Assembly (NCBI RefSeq): GCF_044465595.1
Contig: NZ_JBITLV010000002.1
Coordinates: 248,001 to 312,000, forward strand
Direction: 5' to 3'
Origin: Spongisporangium articulatum
GTDB lineage: Bacteria > Actinomycetota > Actinomycetes > Actinomycetales > Kineosporiaceae
DNA: 64,000 nt
How positions within the stretch are numbered: position 1 is the first letter of the stretch; each line of letters begins with the position of its first letter. Made by a program: the position numbers and the translations under genes. A model generated the notes under the pieces. It saw nothing but the letters and a program-made list of their open reading frames with translations, was not told where the DNA came from and did not search any database. This document shows positions 34,342 through 43,015 of this stretch, in pieces.

Positions 34342-34660
34342 GTAACGCTCCAGCCGCTCCTGCATCGCGGCGTAGGGCGTCGCCGCCGTCGGCGTCCCGC
34401 AGCCCGGTGACCGACGCGACCGCCGCGTCGATCGCGGCCCGGTAGGGCAGCGACCCGGAACTCACCCGGCGGACGCCGAGCGCCCCCAGGTCGGCCAGGG
34501 TCAGGCCCCGTCGGGCTGGCCACCGGCGGCACCGACCCCGAAGCTGGTGGTCGCGACCGCGCGAAAACCCGCGTCCACGAACGCGATCACCGAACCCAGG
34601 TCCCAGGCGTCGGGCAGCAGCAGGGGGCCGTCGCCGTCGTGCAGGTCCCGAAGGTCGTCA
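34333..34660 (-). pseudogene. Remnant of an isocitrate lyase/PEP mutase-family gene
   Basis: The minus strand encodes three disconnected pieces of one family. The first, ending the upstream part, reads DLHDGDGPLLLPDAWDLGSV then IAFVDAGFRAVATTSFGVG and stops at QPDGA*. In another frame follows LGALGVRRVSSGSLPYRAAI, the usual C-terminal region. A further shift gives PYAAMQERLERYSG*, ending at 34333 inside the rpiB 3' end. The normal protein has about 250 residues, so most of the barrel, including the metal and substrate residues, is deleted. It directly follows the TetR gene. The loss is real decay rather than one sequencing slip. Confidence 0.75.
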
Positions 34661-35332
34661 CGGCGTCCCGTCCTCACGCACGCGGAGGTAGGCGATCGCC
34701 AGGTCGACGAGTTCGTCGGCCAGACGCGACCATTCGATCGGCAACCCCGAGATGAACGTGGCCGACTCCACCCGTCGTTCCAGCGTCGCGAAGAGCATCC
34801 GGTAGAGGACGTCGAGCGCCGTGGCCGGGTCGGGGTGCTCGATCCGGTCGTGGAAGGGACCGGTCGCGGTCAGCACCTCGGCGAACACCTGACTGGCGGC
34901 GGCCTCGGCGCGCTTCTCCAGTTCGGGATGGGTGCGGGCGCCGGCGCTGAACGCCCGGATCAGGGCCTCGTGCTGGGCGAAGGCGTCCACGGCGGCGGTG
35001 ATGACGACGCGCACGACCCGGCGGGCGGCGTCCCCCCGCCCCTCAGCCCCCTCCGCGCCCGCCTCGGGCGCGAGGGCCTGCACGACCCGGCTGCCGACGG
35101 CCAGCGAGACCGTGGCCAGGAAGCGTTCCTGGGCGGCGAGCACCAGCGCGGTCTTGTCCCCGAACCGGCCGTAGATGGCGCCGACCGAGACGCCCGCGCG
35201 GCTCGCCACGGCCCCCACGGTCACCGCGTCGAGCGACCCCTCGGCCGCCAGGTCCAGCACGGCGGCCAGCACGCGTTCCGTCGACGCGCGGCTGCGTTCC
35301 TGTCGGGGGGTGCGCATGGACGCGGTCGTCAT
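34658..35332 (-). CDS. TetR/AcrR family regulator
   Basis: A 224-residue regulator with an N-terminal helix-turn-helix: ERVLAAVLDLAAEGSLDAVT, VGAVASRAGVSVGAIYGRFG and DKTALVLA at about residues 18-66. The C-terminal ligand domain is unrecognised. It is divergent from the PhlG-like hydrolase at 35380, with CGAACCCTCGTTCG between the starts, so it probably represses that gene and itself. ATG 35332 is used; a second in-frame ATG five codons later is possible. Its stop abuts the decayed PEP-mutase-like gene. Confidence 0.9.
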   Translation of the reverse strand: MTTASMRTPRQERSRASTERVLAAVLDLAAEGSLDAVTVGAVASRAGVSVGAIYGRFGDKTALVLAAQERFLATVSLAVGSRVVQALAPEAGAEGAEGRGDAARRVVRVVITAAVDAFAQHEALIRAFSAGARTHPELEKRAEAAASQVFAEVLTATGPFHDRIEHPDPATALDVLYRMLFATLERRVESATFISGLPIEWSRLADELVDLAIAYLRVREDGTP

Positions 35333-35340
35333 CTAGTATC

Positions 35341-35354
35341 CGAACCCTCGTTCG
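35341..35354. promoter_or_regulatory. Operator-like palindrome between TetR and PhlG-like gene
   Basis: CGAAC-CCTC-GTTCG is an inverted repeat within the 47-bp divergent gap (nearly symmetric flanks TAT-C and CAT). It is placed to overlap both promoters. Confidence 0.55.
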
Positions 35355-35379
35355 CATTCTGGATGGAGCAAGGACGCCC

Positions 35380-36336
35380 ATGGTGACACCAGAACCGCCC
35401 GGACCGCAGGTGTCCCGGCGCGGCGCCTTCCAGATGGCCGGTCTCGCGGGGGTCGGACTGCTCGGCGGGTCGAAGCCGGCGGGCATCCAGCCGAAGGACT
35501 CGGCGCCCTTCAGCTGCATCCCGCGCTACCTGGGCTACCGCGAGGCCGACCTGGCCAAGCCGTACGCGAGCTTCTTCACGGGAAAGACCGCACCGGTGCA
35601 ACCGCAGGTCACGCAGGCGCTCGCGGCCGGGCCGTTCGACCCGGCCCTGGGCGTCCCGCTCGGCAGGCTGGACGACGAGCTGTCGATCTCGGGGTACTCG
35701 GCGGTCGAGACCGGGTACACGATCCTCGGCAACGGGCAGGCGCTCGTGGCGTGCCTGACGGACATGCCGGGCGTGCGACCCGAGATGTGGGACTGGTGGT
35801 TCGGGTGGCACAGCTGGGAGAGCGCCCGCTACAAGCTGTGGCACCCCGACGCCCACGAGGTCGCGGTGATGCGCGAGGACCGCTCCGGAGACCGGACGCT
35901 CAGCGACCGCGAGCGCTACGTCGGGAACACGTCCTTCGTCGACGAGTACATCGGGCCGCATCTGGAGCAGCTGGCCATCCGGTTCCGTGACCCGGCCGCC
36001 GCCGGGTTCTCGGCGAAGGCCCGCGCCGGCGCGCTGATCTACGCGCGCGTCGGCAGCAGCATGGCCCCCGTCGACCTCGGCTGGGTGGTGCACCAGGTGC
36101 GGGCCACGCCCACCGGGTCCGAGATGCGTTCGCGGTTCTACCTCAACGTGCCGGGGGTCGCGTCGGTGCTCGACCTGAACACCGGCTGCGGGCTGGTGCG
36201 AGGCCTGGCTCCGCTGCCGAACCTGCCGTTCGGCAAGGACTTCGCGGCCCACCTGATGCAGCACTGCGGCGCCGAGATGAACCACCTGTCGCGGTTCCTG
36301 CCCGACCTCTACGCGAGGTTCAAGGACACTCCCTGA
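35380..36336 (+). CDS. PhlG-like C-C bond hydrolase (DAPG hydrolase family)
   Basis: A 318-residue protein with the diagnostic WWFGWHSWESARYKLWHPDA segment and the C-terminal HCGAEMNHL zinc motif of the 2,4-diacetylphloroglucinol hydrolase family, which cleave a carbon-carbon bond next to a ketone using zinc. Unlike cytoplasmic PhlG, it begins with VSRRGAFQMAGLAGVGLLGG, a twin-arginine-like signal, so it may be exported. ATG 35380 follows GCAAGGA. A divergent TetR and an intervening palindrome suggest induction by the substrate, perhaps a plant or microbial acylphenol. The substrate is not known. Confidence 0.82.
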   Translation: MVTPEPPGPQVSRRGAFQMAGLAGVGLLGGSKPAGIQPKDSAPFSCIPRYLGYREADLAKPYASFFTGKTAPVQPQVTQALAAGPFDPALGVPLGRLDDELSISGYSAVETGYTILGNGQALVACLTDMPGVRPEMWDWWFGWHSWESARYKLWHPDAHEVAVMREDRSGDRTLSDRERYVGNTSFVDEYIGPHLEQLAIRFRDPAAAGFSAKARAGALIYARVGSSMAPVDLGWVVHQVRATPTGSEMRSRFYLNVPGVASVLDLNTGCGLVRGLAPLPNLPFGKDFAAHLMQHCGAEMNHLSRFLPDLYARFKDTP

Positions 36337-36376
36337 CCGGACCCCGGGGGTCAGGGCCCGGGGTCCCGGTCAGGGA
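36330..36376. terminator. 19-bp bidirectional terminator hairpin
   Basis: TCCCTGACCGGACCCCGGG (36330-36348) pairs with 36357-36376 with a single bulged G and an eight-base loop. The left arm includes the PhlG-like stop codon. It separates convergent genes. Confidence 0.8.
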
Positions 36377-36404
36377 GGCTCGCTCAGGCGGGCTCGCTCA
36401 GGCG
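36377..36404. repeat. Perfect 14-bp tandem duplication
   Basis: GGCTCGCTCAGGCG is present twice head to tail (36377-36390, 36391-36404). The second copy contains the stop codon of the metallopeptidase gene. Confidence 0.9.
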
Positions 36405-37495
36405 GCGGCGGTCGCGTCCGCGGCCGCCAGCACGGCCTCGTGCACGAAACCCAGCTTCCCGATCACGGTGGGGGACAGCACGAACGGGTAGAGGTCGTCC
36501 TTGCCCATGCTCCGGTTCACGGCGTTCAGCGCGTAGGTCAACGGCAACCAGGTGTCGATCTGCTGCTGGATGTCGCTGACCTTCTCCGTCGGCACGGCCA
36601 CCAGCGGGTCCGACGGGGTGCGCAGCCCCTTCGAGGTCGCCGCGCGCGGACCGACCACGACGATCCCCGCGGCCGCCGCCGTCTGCAGGGTGTCGCGCTG
36701 GTGCAGGTAGTGGGCGAACGTCTCGGCCCAGTCCTCCCACGGGTGCATGGTCGCGTAGGCGGAGACGTAGCTCTCCTCCCAGCCCGCCGGCGCGCCCTCC
36801 TCGTAGTGCCGTTCGATCGCGTCGGCGTAGCTGGCCTCCTCGTCGCCGAAGAGTTCCCGGAACCTCTCGAGCCGCTCGGTCCCCTCGACCAGGACCGTCC
36901 AGTAGTAGTGCCCGGTCTCGTGCCGCAGGTGGCCGAGCATCGTGCGGTACGGCTCGTCGAGCTGCACCCGCAGCGCCTCCCGGTGCGGGTCGTCGCCCTC
37001 GGCCAGGTCGATGGTGACCACGCCGTCCGCGTGCCCGGTGGTGACCTGCTCGCCCTGCGCGCTGGAGAGCAGGTCGAACGTGAGACCGTGCTCCGGGTCC
37101 TGCTCCAGCGGGACGACGGGCAGCTGCAGGTCGATCAGCTGGTACACGAGCCGGCGCTTGGCCTGCTCGGTCACCGCCCACTGCTCCATCCCGACCGCGT
37201 CCGAGTCGGCCGGCCGGGTCCGGGTCAGCTCGCAGCTACGGCACAGCGGACCGTCGGCGCTGGCCTCGACGCCCGCCTCGACCAGCCAATTGCAGCCCAC
37301 CGCAAGGAGATTGGCGCACTGGACCTCGGTCTCGCCGTCGGGGTTGACCCAGACCAGCGACCCGTCGTCCGCCTCGGTGAGGGCCACGATCCGCATGGCC
37401 GAGGTCGAGAACCCCAACGGGGTGTCGCTGGCCAGGCAGACCGAGTTCTCGAAGAAGACGAGGGCGTCACAGACGTCGCAGGTGAAAGTTCGCAC
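36398..37495 (-). CDS. Putative zinc-binding metallopeptidase with N-terminal zinc ribbon (DUF2248-type)
   Basis: A 365-residue protein. The N-terminus is a zinc ribbon with C6/C9 (FTCDVCD) and C85/C88 (LCRSCE). The catalytic motif LRHETGHYYW gives His192, Glu193 and His196; SYVSAYATMHPWEDWAETFA downstream may supply the third ligand. No signal peptide is seen. Relatives occur with transglutaminase/DUF2126, alpha-E and circularly permuted ATP-grasp genes in predicted peptide-ligase operons. Here the transglutaminase/DUF2126 partner begins on the same strand 18 bp upstream, but the ligase genes are absent from the window. The peptide substrate is unknown. Confidence 0.85.
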   Translation of the reverse strand: MRTFTCDVCDALVFFENSVCLASDTPLGFSTSAMRIVALTEADDGSLVWVNPDGETEVQCANLLAVGCNWLVEAGVEASADGPLCRSCELTRTRPADSDAVGMEQWAVTEQAKRRLVYQLIDLQLPVVPLEQDPEHGLTFDLLSSAQGEQVTTGHADGVVTIDLAEGDDPHREALRVQLDEPYRTMLGHLRHETGHYYWTVLVEGTERLERFRELFGDEEASYADAIERHYEEGAPAGWEESYVSAYATMHPWEDWAETFAHYLHQRDTLQTAAAAGIVVVGPRAATSKGLRTPSDPLVAVPTEKVSDIQQQIDTWLPLTYALNAVNRSMGKDDLYPFVLSPTVIGKLGFVHEAVLAAADATAAA

Positions 37496-37513
37496 AACTG
37501 GGGATCTTATGTC

Positions 37514-40500
37514 TCAGACGTGACGGCGCAGGTCGAGTGTCGTCGGGTACTCCCCGAAGCCCGCGTACCCACCCCGCGGGTCGACGGCCGCCAGTCCCAC
37601 CGGGGCCAACGTGCCGGCGGGCCGGTGGGACAGGTCGATCCGCCCCGGCGTGTGCGCCGTCGTCTCGAACCGCGAGACCCGCCGCGTCTCCGCCTCGGCC
37701 GCGTTCACGGGGTACGTGTCGTAGGCCAGGCCGCCCGGGTGTGAGACGTGGTACCGGAAACCCCCCAGCGATCGGCCGTTCCACCGGTCGACCACGTCGA
37801 AGGTCAACGGGGCCTGGACGGGGATGGTCGGGTGCAGCTTGGACGGCGGCTGCCAGGCGGTGAACCGGACGCCGGCCGCGGCCTCGCCCACCGTCCCGGT
37901 CGAGCCGAGCGGCACCGGCACCCCGTTCACGGTGATCACGTGCCGCTCCGGGACGACGCCCCGGGCCCGCAGCTCGACCCGCTCCACCGACGAGTCGACG
38001 AACCGTGAGGTGCCCGAGCCGGTGGCCTCCTCGCCCAGCACGTGCCAGGGCTCGATCGCCTGGCGCAGCTCGAGCTCGACCCCGCCCACCTCGACGGAAC
38101 CCAGCCGGGGGAAGCGGAAGTCGATGAACGGGTCGAGCCAGTCGCTCTCGAAGTCGATGCCGTGGGCGTTCAGGTCGTCGACCACGTCGGCGATGTCGCG
38201 GGCCGCCCCGCCCGGCAGCAGGAACCGGTCGTGCAGCTGGGTGCCCCAGCGCACCAGCGGCCCGCGGTACGGCTCGTTCCAGAACCGGGCCACCAGGGAA
38301 CGCACGAGCAGCTGCTGCACCAGGGACATCTGCGGGTGCGGCGGCATCTCGAACGCGCGCAGTTCCAGCAGGCCGAGTCGGCCGCGCTGGGAGTCGGGGG
38401 AGTAGAGCTTGTCGATGCAGAACTCGGCCCGGTGCGTGTTGCCGGTCAGGTCGGTGAGCAGGTGGCGCAGCGCCCGGTCGACGACCCACGGCGGGGCCGG
38501 CGCGTCGCCGCGGGCGGCCGCGTCCAGCTCGGCGAAGGCGACCTCCAGCTCGTAGACCGCCTCGTGCCGGGCCTCGTCGACCCGCGGCGCCTGGCTGGTC
38601 GGGCCGACGAACCGCCCCGAGAACAGGTACGACAGCGACGGGTGGTGCTGCCAGTAGGTGAGCATGCTGCGCAGCAGGTCGGGCCGGCGCAGCAGGGGTG
38701 AGTCGGCCGGGGTGGCGCCGCCCAGGGTCAGGTGCGAGCCGCCCCCGGTGCCGGTGTGCAGGCCGTCGACGTCGAACTTCTCGGTGGCCAGGCCGGACGC
38801 GCGGGCGTCGGCGTCGAGCCCCTCGGTGATCTCCACGACCTCCGCCCACGACGAGGCGGGTTGCACGTTGACCTCGATCACGCCCGGGTCGGGGGTGACC
38901 GTCAGGGACGACGTGCGCGGGTCGGAGGGGATCGGATACCCCTCGAGGACGACGCGCTGCCCGCTGGCGCGGGCCGCCGACTCGACGGCGGCGAGCAGGT
39001 CGAGCGCGTGTTCGAGGTGCGTCAGCGGCGGCAGGAACACGTGCAGGTGGCCGTCGCGCTCCTCGACGCACAGGGCCGTCCGCTCGGAGCCGTCCCCGCC
39101 CAGCCACGCCTCGGGAGTACTTGCGACGGAGTCGGTTTCGTCAGTGTCGGCCGGGGTGGCGGAGCCGCTGAGCCCGGTGCGCCCGGCGGCGCCCCGTTTC
39201 CCGGCCTTCGGTGCGCGGGTCGGGTCCGCGTCGTCGGAGGCACCGCTCAACCGGCCCTGGAGCCGCGGGCCGTAACGCGTCAGGTAGGACTCGGCCAGCG
39301 GCCCCCGGGGCTCCAGCGGCGAACGTTCGGCCGGCGGCGGGGGCGGCGACCAGGAGAGCCCCTGCAGCGGCAGGCGCAGCCCCAGCGGCGAGGTGCCCGG
39401 GGTGAGGATGAGCTTGCCGCGCCGGAACTCCCACTTCGCGGTGCCCCACCCGTTGCCGGTGTGGTGCAGCGGCAGCACCCAACCCCGCGGGTGGCCGGGG
39501 TCGGCGTCGAGCTCGTTCAGCAGCTTGCGGACCTTCTCGGCCCGCTCGTCGGGATCGGCCAGGGCGGGGTCCGCCGGGTCGACGTCCACCTCCGGCTCGG
39601 GCCCGCGGGGCAGCAGGTTCTCCTGCCAGATCGCGTAGAGCGCGTCCTCGTAGGCCGGCAGCAACGCGGTGTTCGGCAGGCCGAGCAGTTGGGTCAACTC
39701 GACGGCCAGCGACCGGGCGGCGGCCCGGGACTCGGCGGACGACGGGGTCAGCGTCGCCTCGTCACCCGGGCTGTCGAGCAGCCCGTGGTCGCTCCACATC
39801 GCGCCGCCGTCCTTGCGCCAGGTCACGGCCATCTGCCAGCGCGGCAACGGTTCTCCGGGATACCACTTGCCCTGCCCGTGCTGCACCACGCCGCGGGGGG
39901 CCCAACGCTTCAGGGACCGGCGGGTGAGCTCGGCGGCCCGGCGCCGCTTGTCCGGGCCGTCGGCCGCCAGCGTCCACTCCGGGGACTCCATGTCGTCGAC
40001 CGCCACGTAGGTGGGTTCACCCCCGGTGGTCAGCCGCACGTCGCCCTCCTCCAGCAGGGCGTCGACCTTGGCCCCCAGTGCGTTCACCCGGGCCCACTGG
40101 TCGAGGTCGTACGGCCGGGTCACCCGCGGGTCCTCGTGCACCCGGCGGACGGTGTTGGAGAACTCGAACTCGACCTCCGCCTTGCCGGTCGCCCCGGAGA
40201 TGGGTGCGGCACTGACCGGGTGCGGGGTCGCGGCCAGCGGGATGTGCCCCTCGCCGGCGAACAGCCCCGAGGTGGAGTCCAGCCCGATCCACCCTGCGCC
40301 CGGCACGTAGACCTCGGTCCAGGCGTGCAGGTCGGTGAAGTCCTCGAACGGCCCGTCGACCGGGCGGTCGTGGCCGGGCGGCGGGTCGGGGGTGAGCTGG
40401 ACCAGGTAGCCGGAGACGAACCGGGCGGCGAGGCCCAGCTTGCGTAGGGCGGAAACCAGCAGCCAGGCCGAGTCCCGGCACGAACCGATACCGCGGCGCA

Positions 40501-41044
40501 GGGTCTGGTCGGGCGACTGGACCCCGTGCTCCATCCGCACGGTGTACGCCACGTCGTTCGCGACCCGACTGTTGAGCTGGACCAGGAAGTCGACGATGCG
40601 CAGACCGTCGTCCGGCAGTTCCACGCCGTGCAGCCAGTCCAGTAGCAGCGGGCCCGGGCCGCTGCCCGGGCCGTACTCGTCGACCGACGCGAGGTAGGGG
40701 GTCAGCTCGGCCCGCAGTTGCGGCGGGTAGTGGAACGGGAAGGTCTCTGCGTAGTCCTCGACGAAGAAGTCGAACGGGTTGATCACGCTGAGGTCGGCGA
40801 CGAGGTCGACCGTGAACGACAACTCGCGGGTCGGCTGGGGGAAGACCAGGCGGGCCAGGTAGTTGCCGAACGGGTCCTGCTGCCAGTTCAGGAAGTGCTC
40901 GGCGGGCTCGACCGTGAGGGAGTAGGCGCTGATCGGCGTGCGGCTGTGCGCGGCCGGGCGCAGCCGGACCACGTGCGGGTGCACCGTCGTGGGCCGGTCG
41001 AACCGGTAGACGGTGCGGTGCTCGAGCGCGACGCGGATGGTCAA
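37514..41044 (-). CDS. Transglutaminase-like protein fused to DUF2126
   Basis: A large protein of about 1176 residues. The first 90 residues are the bacterial transglutaminase N-terminal domain (RVALEHRTVYRFDRPTTVHP). The papain-like core follows with Cys189 (GSCRDSAW), His240 (LHAWTEV) and Asp256 (GLDST). From about 320 to the end lies DUF2126 (LTTGGEPTYVAVDDMESPEW, HGQGKWYPGEPLPRWQ, GGSHLTLGGATPADSPLLRR). TTG 41044 is chosen because AGGAG lies seven bases upstream and translation begins TIRVALEH; upstream extension gives unconserved sequence. The family is linked to amide-bond formation or cleavage on peptides, with ATP-grasp and alpha-E partners not found here. It probably works with the metallopeptidase. 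Confidence 0.92.
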   Translation of the reverse strand: MTIRVALEHRTVYRFDRPTTVHPHVVRLRPAAHSRTPISAYSLTVEPAEHFLNWQQDPFGNYLARLVFPQPTRELSFTVDLVADLSVINPFDFFVEDYAETFPFHYPPQLRAELTPYLASVDEYGPGSGPGPLLLDWLHGVELPDDGLRIVDFLVQLNSRVANDVAYTVRMEHGVQSPDQTLRRGIGSCRDSAWLLVSALRKLGLAARFVSGYLVQLTPDPPPGHDRPVDGPFEDFTDLHAWTEVYVPGAGWIGLDSTSGLFAGEGHIPLAATPHPVSAAPISGATGKAEVEFEFSNTVRRVHEDPRVTRPYDLDQWARVNALGAKVDALLEEGDVRLTTGGEPTYVAVDDMESPEWTLAADGPDKRRRAAELTRRSLKRWAPRGVVQHGQGKWYPGEPLPRWQMAVTWRKDGGAMWSDHGLLDSPGDEATLTPSSAESRAAARSLAVELTQLLGLPNTALLPAYEDALYAIWQENLLPRGPEPEVDVDPADPALADPDERAEKVRKLLNELDADPGHPRGWVLPLHHTGNGWGTAKWEFRRGKLILTPGTSPLGLRLPLQGLSWSPPPPPAERSPLEPRGPLAESYLTRYGPRLQGRLSGASDDADPTRAPKAGKRGAAGRTGLSGSATPADTDETDSVASTPEAWLGGDGSERTALCVEERDGHLHVFLPPLTHLEHALDLLAAVESAARASGQRVVLEGYPIPSDPRTSSLTVTPDPGVIEVNVQPASSWAEVVEITEGLDADARASGLATEKFDVDGLHTGTGGGSHLTLGGATPADSPLLRRPDLLRSMLTYWQHHPSLSYLFSGRFVGPTSQAPRVDEARHEAVYELEVAFAELDAAARGDAPAPPWVVDRALRHLLTDLTGNTHRAEFCIDKLYSPDSQRGRLGLLELRAFEMPPHPQMSLVQQLLVRSLVARFWNEPYRGPLVRWGTQLHDRFLLPGGAARDIADVVDDLNAHGIDFESDWLDPFIDFRFPRLGSVEVGGVELELRQAIEPWHVLGEEATGSGTSRFVDSSVERVELRARGVVPERHVITVNGVPVPLGSTGTVGEAAAGVRFTAWQPPSKLHPTIPVQAPLTFDVVDRWNGRSLGGFRYHVSHPGGLAYDTYPVNAAEAETRRVSRFETTAHTPGRIDLSHRPAGTLAPVGLAAVDPRGGYAGFGEYPTTLDLRRHV

Positions 41045-41105
41045 CGAGGCTCCTGGGGCGTGCCGGGGTGCTGCCGAATTGCTGTATCCCCATGACCTTC
41101 GCACG

Positions 41106-41120
41106 CTCGTGTTACACGAG
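41106..41120. promoter_or_regulatory. Palindrome upstream of transglutaminase gene
   Basis: CTCGTGT-T-ACACGAG is a perfect 7-bp inverted repeat, extending imperfectly to GCAC...GTGC at 41101-41125. It lies 62 bp before the TTG start and 36 bp after the YbaK-like stop. It could be an operator or the terminator of the upstream gene. Confidence 0.5.
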
Positions 41121-41155
41121 GTGTGCGACCTTGCTCACCCCCAGGCAAATCGGCT

Positions 41156-41698
41156 TCACCCCATGAGGTCGGGCAGCACCTCGGCGGCCGCGACGGCCTC
41201 CAGCAGGAGCGGGCCCGGCAGCCGCAGCTTGGAGTGCCGCACCCCGCTGCCGATCACGATCGCCGGGTGCTCGGCCACGACCGGCGCGACCAGCAGGGGC
41301 CACCCGTCCGGCAGGCCGAGCGGGGTGATCCCCCCGTAGGCCATGCCCGTGGCCGCCTCGACCTCGGCCAGCGGGGCGAACGACGCCTTCCGTGCGTCCA
41401 GTCGACGCCGGACGGCGCCGTTGACGTCGGCCCGCCCGGTCGACATCACCAGGCAGGCGGCGTACCGGGTCTCGCCGCCGCGGCGCCCGGCCACGACCAC
41501 GCAGTTCGCGGACTGCCCGGCGGTCACGTCGGTGGCCTCGACGAGGGCGGCGGTGTCGGCCAGCTCGGGGTCGATCGCGGTCACCTCGACCGCCGCCAGG
41601 CGCGGGTCGGCCGTCAGGGCCTCGAGGACGGCGGGGGCCAGCAGGTCCGGCCGCTCCAGGGCCGGGCTCCAGGTCAGGGCGATGCTCACGGCCGACAT
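41156..41698 (-). CDS. YbaK/ProX-type aminoacyl-tRNA deacylase
   Basis: A 180-residue protein of the YbaK/prolyl-tRNA editing family. The core reads RYAACLVMSTGRADVNGAVR, RRLDARKASFAPLAEVEAAT and GGITPLGLPDGWPLL, where the Lys of RKASFA and the GGxxP loop are family landmarks. Such proteins hydrolyse mischarged tRNAs in trans. ATG 41698 follows GGGAGGTG. It is divergent from the PP2C phosphatase, sharing 63 bp of promoter region, and is upstream of the transglutaminase gene on the same strand. Confidence 0.88.
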   Translation of the reverse strand: MSAVSIALTWSPALERPDLLAPAVLEALTADPRLAAVEVTAIDPELADTAALVEATDVTAGQSANCVVVAGRRGGETRYAACLVMSTGRADVNGAVRRRLDARKASFAPLAEVEAATGMAYGGITPLGLPDGWPLLVAPVVAEHPAIVIGSGVRHSKLRLPGPLLLEAVAAAEVLPDLMG

Positions 41699-41761
41699 CT
41701 TTGCGCACCTCCCTCGTAACTCTTTGCACCTGAATAGTCACCTTGCGATACGGTCTAGGGC

Positions 41762-42934
41762 ATGGTGAAGGTCCACGACCGGGCCGCCCCAGCCACCTCC
41801 GCCGGGGTGATCAAGCAGCGCAGCGTGCCACGGGCCGCGGCGCCCCCACGTCCCGCGCCGACCCGGCGGCGCCTCCTCGCCTACCGCGGGCCCGCGCGTC
41901 TCGAGATGGACGACGCCACCTGGTGGTCGGTCCTGGCCGGCTTCGGGGCCTCGTTCGCCCTGATCGCCACCCTCCGACCCGAACTCCTGCCCCTGGCCGG
42001 AGCCCTGCTCCTGCTGCTCGTAGGCCTGCTCCTCACCTCACCCGCCTACCTGCTGCTCGACGCGACCGTGGTGGGCGCCGTCGTCCTGGTGGCCATCACG
42101 CTGGCCAACCGCGACGTCCAGTGGCTGCCCACGCTCGAGCTCGTGATGATCGGCGCCCTCGTGCTCAGCTGCGCCCGGCAGCGCGAACGCCGCGGGGTGG
42201 CCGAGAAGATCGGCGGCGTCGACGAGGCCGACACGGTGCTGATCGACCTGCGCGACCGGCTGCGGGCCCGCACCGCCATCCCGCCGCTGCCCCGCGACTG
42301 GCACCTCGACGTCGAGCTGCGGCAGGCGGGCGGTGACCGGTTCGGCGGCGACTTCGTCCTGGCCGCCACCCCCGAACCCGGCCGGCTCGACGTCGTCGTC
42401 GTCGACGTGTCGGGCAAGGGCCGGACGGCGGGGGGCCGGGCCCTGCTCCTGGCCGGCGCCTTCGCGGCGCTGCTGGACTCCGTGCCGCAGGACCGGTTCC
42501 TGCCCATGGCCAACCAGCACGTGCTGCGGCACGGGGACGACGACGGGTTCGCGACCGCCGTCCACTTCAGTCTCGACCTGCTCACCGGCATCTTCGTGAT
42601 CTCCGCCGCCGGGCACCCACCGGCCGCGCAGCACCACGCCGGGTCGGGCCGCTGGACGCTGCTCGAACCGCAGCAGGGCCTGCCGCTGGGGATCCTGCCC
42701 GACGCCGCCTACCCGGTCACGGCCGGACACCTGGCGCCCGGCGACGCGCTGATGCTCTACACCGACGGGCTGGTCGAGGCCGAGGGCGTCGACGTCAGCC
42801 GCGGCATCGACCGGTTGCTCGGCGCCGCCGAGGCCGTGCTGCTGCGCGGCGACGCCGGCAGCGCGCAACGGCTCGTCGACGCCATCGGCGGCACCGGCGA
42901 CGACCGGGGCCTGGTCCTCCTGCACCGGCACTAG
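41762..42934 (+). CDS. Membrane PP2C-type (SpoIIE/RsbU) serine phosphatase
   Basis: A 390-residue protein. A basic, Pro-rich N-terminus is followed by about four hydrophobic segments between residues 55 and 140 (WWSVLAGFGASFALIATL, LAGALLLLLVGLLLTS, and others). The C-terminal SpoIIE domain shows the metal motifs GGDRFGGDFV, VVVDVSGKG and LYTDGLVE, ending DDRGLVLLHR. Such phosphatases dephosphorylate anti-anti-sigma factors in partner-switching stress responses. No sensor domain other than the membrane region is visible. ATG 41762 has a weak ribosome-binding site. Signal and partner unknown. Confidence 0.9.
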   Translation: MVKVHDRAAPATSAGVIKQRSVPRAAAPPRPAPTRRRLLAYRGPARLEMDDATWWSVLAGFGASFALIATLRPELLPLAGALLLLLVGLLLTSPAYLLLDATVVGAVVLVAITLANRDVQWLPTLELVMIGALVLSCARQRERRGVAEKIGGVDEADTVLIDLRDRLRARTAIPPLPRDWHLDVELRQAGGDRFGGDFVLAATPEPGRLDVVVVDVSGKGRTAGGRALLLAGAFAALLDSVPQDRFLPMANQHVLRHGDDDGFATAVHFSLDLLTGIFVISAAGHPPAAQHHAGSGRWTLLEPQQGLPLGILPDAAYPVTAGHLAPGDALMLYTDGLVEAEGVDVSRGIDRLLGAAEAVLLRGDAGSAQRLVDAIGGTGDDRGLVLLHRH

Positions 42935-43015
42935 TACCCGCGTCACTAGGGTCCGTGTCGAAAACGGGGCCTCCCGTTCGACGTGACAGGTGAGACCCCA
43001 CCGAGGAGGACCCCC

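Noticed and set aside
41724..41754. Sigma-70-like promoter TTGCAC...TACGGT for the PP2C gene
   Set aside because: Spacer of 19 bp and weak -10; insufficient on its own.
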